Shown here: positions 4,535-5,097 of the stretch, one piece after another
Position numbering within the stretch: the stretch's first letter is position 1
Layout of the letters: every line of letters starts with the position of its first letter
Origin: an archaeon
Lineage (GTDB): Archaea > EX4484-52 > B79-G9
Direction of reading: 5' to 3'
Assembly: GCA_013139905.1 (NCBI GenBank)
Contig: WSZW01000134.1
Location: 1-5,097, forward strand
DNA: 5,097 bases
Program-made: the position numbers and the translations under genes
Notes under the pieces: model-generated
Databases searched by the model: none
What the model was told of the DNA's origin: nothing
Seen by the model: the letters and a program-made list of their open reading frames with translations, nothing else

Positions 4535-4620
4535 TGCATGTGCGGTGCTAGCTCAAGTCACGGGCGCCAGCCCAACGCCCCCTTAAAAAGGGGGCGCATG
4601 AACGAATACCGACCCCTGTA
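4535..4620 (+). repeat. Element I: compact structured element with terminal-type 3' end
   Basis: Long 5' arm 4535-4554, closest to that of A, then AGTCAC 4556-4561. P2 is reduced to GGGC 4562-4565 with GCCC 4570-4573 around GCCA; compared with A, a block of about 27 bases forming the P2 tip is absent. P3 is a perfect 9-bp CGCCCCCTT 4576-4584 with AAGGGGGCG 4588-4596, loop AAA. The 3' end, GCATGAACGAATACCGACC then CCTGT, matches that of C rather than the leader type, and a new promoter follows. Confidence 0.8.
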
Positions 4621-4645
4621 TCTATATTCTTAAAATTATAATTGT

Positions 4646-4705
4646 TTTGCGTGCGTCGCAAATTATATATACTATGCGGTGCAATATAGTATTGTCGAAA
4701 GACAA
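4646..4705 (+). promoter_or_regulatory. TATA promoter, inverted repeats and 5' hairpin of the zinc-ribbon operon
   Basis: TTATATATA (4663-4671) is a strong archaeal TATA box, predicting a start of transcription near 4692. Just upstream is the inverted repeat TTTGCG (4646-4651) with CGCAAA (4657-4662). Across the predicted start lies CAATA (4682-4686) with TATTG (4690-4694). From 4692 the transcript could fold as TTGTC with GACAA (4701-4705) around a GAAA tetraloop, ending right before the AGGAG ribosome site. Confidence 0.55.
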
Positions 4706-4721
4706 AGGAGATGAAAAAGTT

Positions 4722-4925
4722 ATGACATTAAAGTTTTTAGAAAAACCATGTCGAAGATGTGGAACAATTATTGAAGTGCGAACAGACAATTCATGGATGC
4801 ATTGTGATGAATGCCATACATCGAATTGTAAGAATCCAGAAGCATATCAAACAGACGAGGATAGGTATCTGGATAATGTTGCACGAATGGACAAAATTGC
4901 AGTAGATTCAGGGTGGTTTGATTAA
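4722..4925 (+). CDS. Small zinc-ribbon protein (67 aa)
   Basis: C10-x2-C13 and C28-x2-C31, spaced as two knuckles of a zinc ribbon, with an extra C36; strands TIIEVRTD and WMHCDE fit between them. Such small ribbons bind nucleic acid or protein, but no specific function can be assigned. The C-terminal half is acidic and probably helical (AYQTDEDRYLDNVARMDKIAVD). The frame is open further upstream (TTG at 4647, ATG at 4674), but those starts precede the predicted transcription start. The AGGAG at 4706-4710 and the TATA position favour ATG 4722. It is the first gene of a new block and abuts the next gene with no gap (TAA then ATG). Confidence 0.75.
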   Translation: MTLKFLEKPCRRCGTIIEVRTDNSWMHCDECHTSNCKNPEAYQTDEDRYLDNVARMDKIAVDSGWFD

Positions 4926-5081
4926 ATGCCTGAATCCGCTTTAATTTATTTTTCATTTGATGTTGACAAACGTATTGTCCCTAAAAAGCCTGTTAATAGG
5001 TCAGGATATGCTTATGTCGGACGTGAGTTTACAGGAAAGATGGTTGAATGTTTGATACTGAAAAACGAGGGGTCAGTATAA
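4926..5081 (+). CDS. Small DUF2080/AbrB-like protein (51 aa)
   Basis: The stretch 25-47 (NRSGYAYVGREFTGKMVECLILK) resembles the archaeal DUF2080 pattern ('G-sg-vyvPKE-iGK-v-vlil'), small proteins with an AbrB-like fold often encoded next to transposases in archaea. The usual PKE is GRE here, so the assignment is tentative. The ATG follows the previous stop without a gap, with GGGTGG at 4911-4916 as a possible ribosome site, so the gene is translationally coupled to the zinc-ribbon gene. No transposase lies next to it within the window. It ends in TAA, followed two bases later by TAGAAAGTCAC, the same junction as at element D. Confidence 0.65.
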   Translation: MPESALIYFSFDVDKRIVPKKPVNRSGYAYVGREFTGKMVECLILKNEGSV

Positions 5082-5097
5082 GTAGAAAGTCACTTGC
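5082..5097 (+). repeat. Element J: 5' start of another structured element
   Basis: TAGAAAGTCAC (5083-5093) equals the start of element D, and TTGC (5094-5097) equals the first P2 strand of B, F and G. The copy is cut by the end of the window. Confidence 0.7.

Noticed and set aside
327..4620. Classical integron attC sites
   Set aside because: The layout fits, but the core motifs RYYYAAC and GTTRRRY are not found at the ends of the copies.
327..4620. CRISPR array
   Set aside because: Copies are hundreds of bases apart, differ in sequence, and are separated by genes rather than uniform spacers.
324..4620. TAG before a structured RNA as pyrrolysine readthrough (PYLIS-like)
   Set aside because: Reading through TAG enters the conserved core in different frames in different copies and soon meets stops in B, D and E; no shared peptide results.
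327..4620. tRNA-like or IS200/IS605-end hairpins
   Set aside because: No T-loop or acceptor pattern is present, and no transposase ORF or tetranucleotide-guided ends could be identified in the window.
4647..4925. 92-aa form of the zinc-ribbon protein from TTG 4647
   Set aside because: That start lies upstream of the TATA box; AGGAG at 4706-4710 supports ATG 4722.

Overview
The window looks like a piece of an accessory or mobile region in an anaerobic archaeon, most likely a methanogen-type euryarchaeon. This is inferred from several signs. Three gene blocks start behind archaeal-style TATA boxes. Two of them open with an ATG lying about 25 bases after the TATA box with no Shine-Dalgarno (leaderless), while the other starts use a GGAGG/GAGGTG ribosome site. 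Terminators are T-tracts. Two small AbrB-like proteins are encoded, one resembling the archaeal DUF2080 type, and one protein carries the C-terminal zinc and glycyl-radical segment of a class III ribonucleotide reductase. No tRNA, rRNA, recombinase, transposase or CRISPR array is visible. All supported genes are on the + strand and are short (51-250 aa).

The dominant feature is a family of structured elements between genes, ten partial or complete copies in 5.1 kb (called 0, A, B, C, D, E, F, G, H, I, J; B is a half copy fused to C). The consensus order is: an optional 5' arm ending GGTGCTAGCTC; the invariant AGTCAC; a variable long stem-loop (P2); an A-rich linker; a GC-rich 8-9 bp hairpin (P3), usually with a TGAA loop; GCATG(AC); then either a leader carrying the next gene's ribosome site, or a terminator-like end. 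Stem sequences differ between copies but keep pairing, so the fold rather than the sequence is conserved. In 6 of 9 cases the stop codon before an element is a TAG at or next to the element's own edge, whereas genes with no element after them end in TAA or TGA. In four cases the next gene starts 43-47 bases after GCATG with ATGGA. The element thus often runs from stop codon to start codon, and the ORFs on either side are unrelated.

Layout. Block 1: element 0, small Cys protein (51-326), A, membrane protein (458-787), half-element B and C, then a T-run. Block 2: promoter with three 10-bp repeats, leaderless 52-aa gene (1004-1162), 60-aa gene (1166-1348), NrdD C-terminal-like protein (1348-2100), D, zinc-binding protein (2219-2428), E, basic 61-aa protein (2586-2771), T-tract, F with hairpin terminator. 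Block 3: promoter, AbrB/MazE-like gene (2958-3125), 59-aa gene (3129-3308), G, two overlapping genes (3417-3740, 3737-4006), H, phage-type conserved protein (4130-4534), I. Block 4: TATA promoter, zinc-ribbon gene (4722-4925), DUF2080-like gene (4926-5081), start of J.

Each block therefore looks like a promoter with one or more tightly packed genes, followed by promoterless single-gene 'cassettes' joined by the structured element. This resembles an integron cassette array in organisation, but the linking sites lack integron attC core motifs. Whether the element acts as folded DNA (a recombination site) or as RNA (an intercistronic processing, stability or translation signal) cannot be settled from this window.
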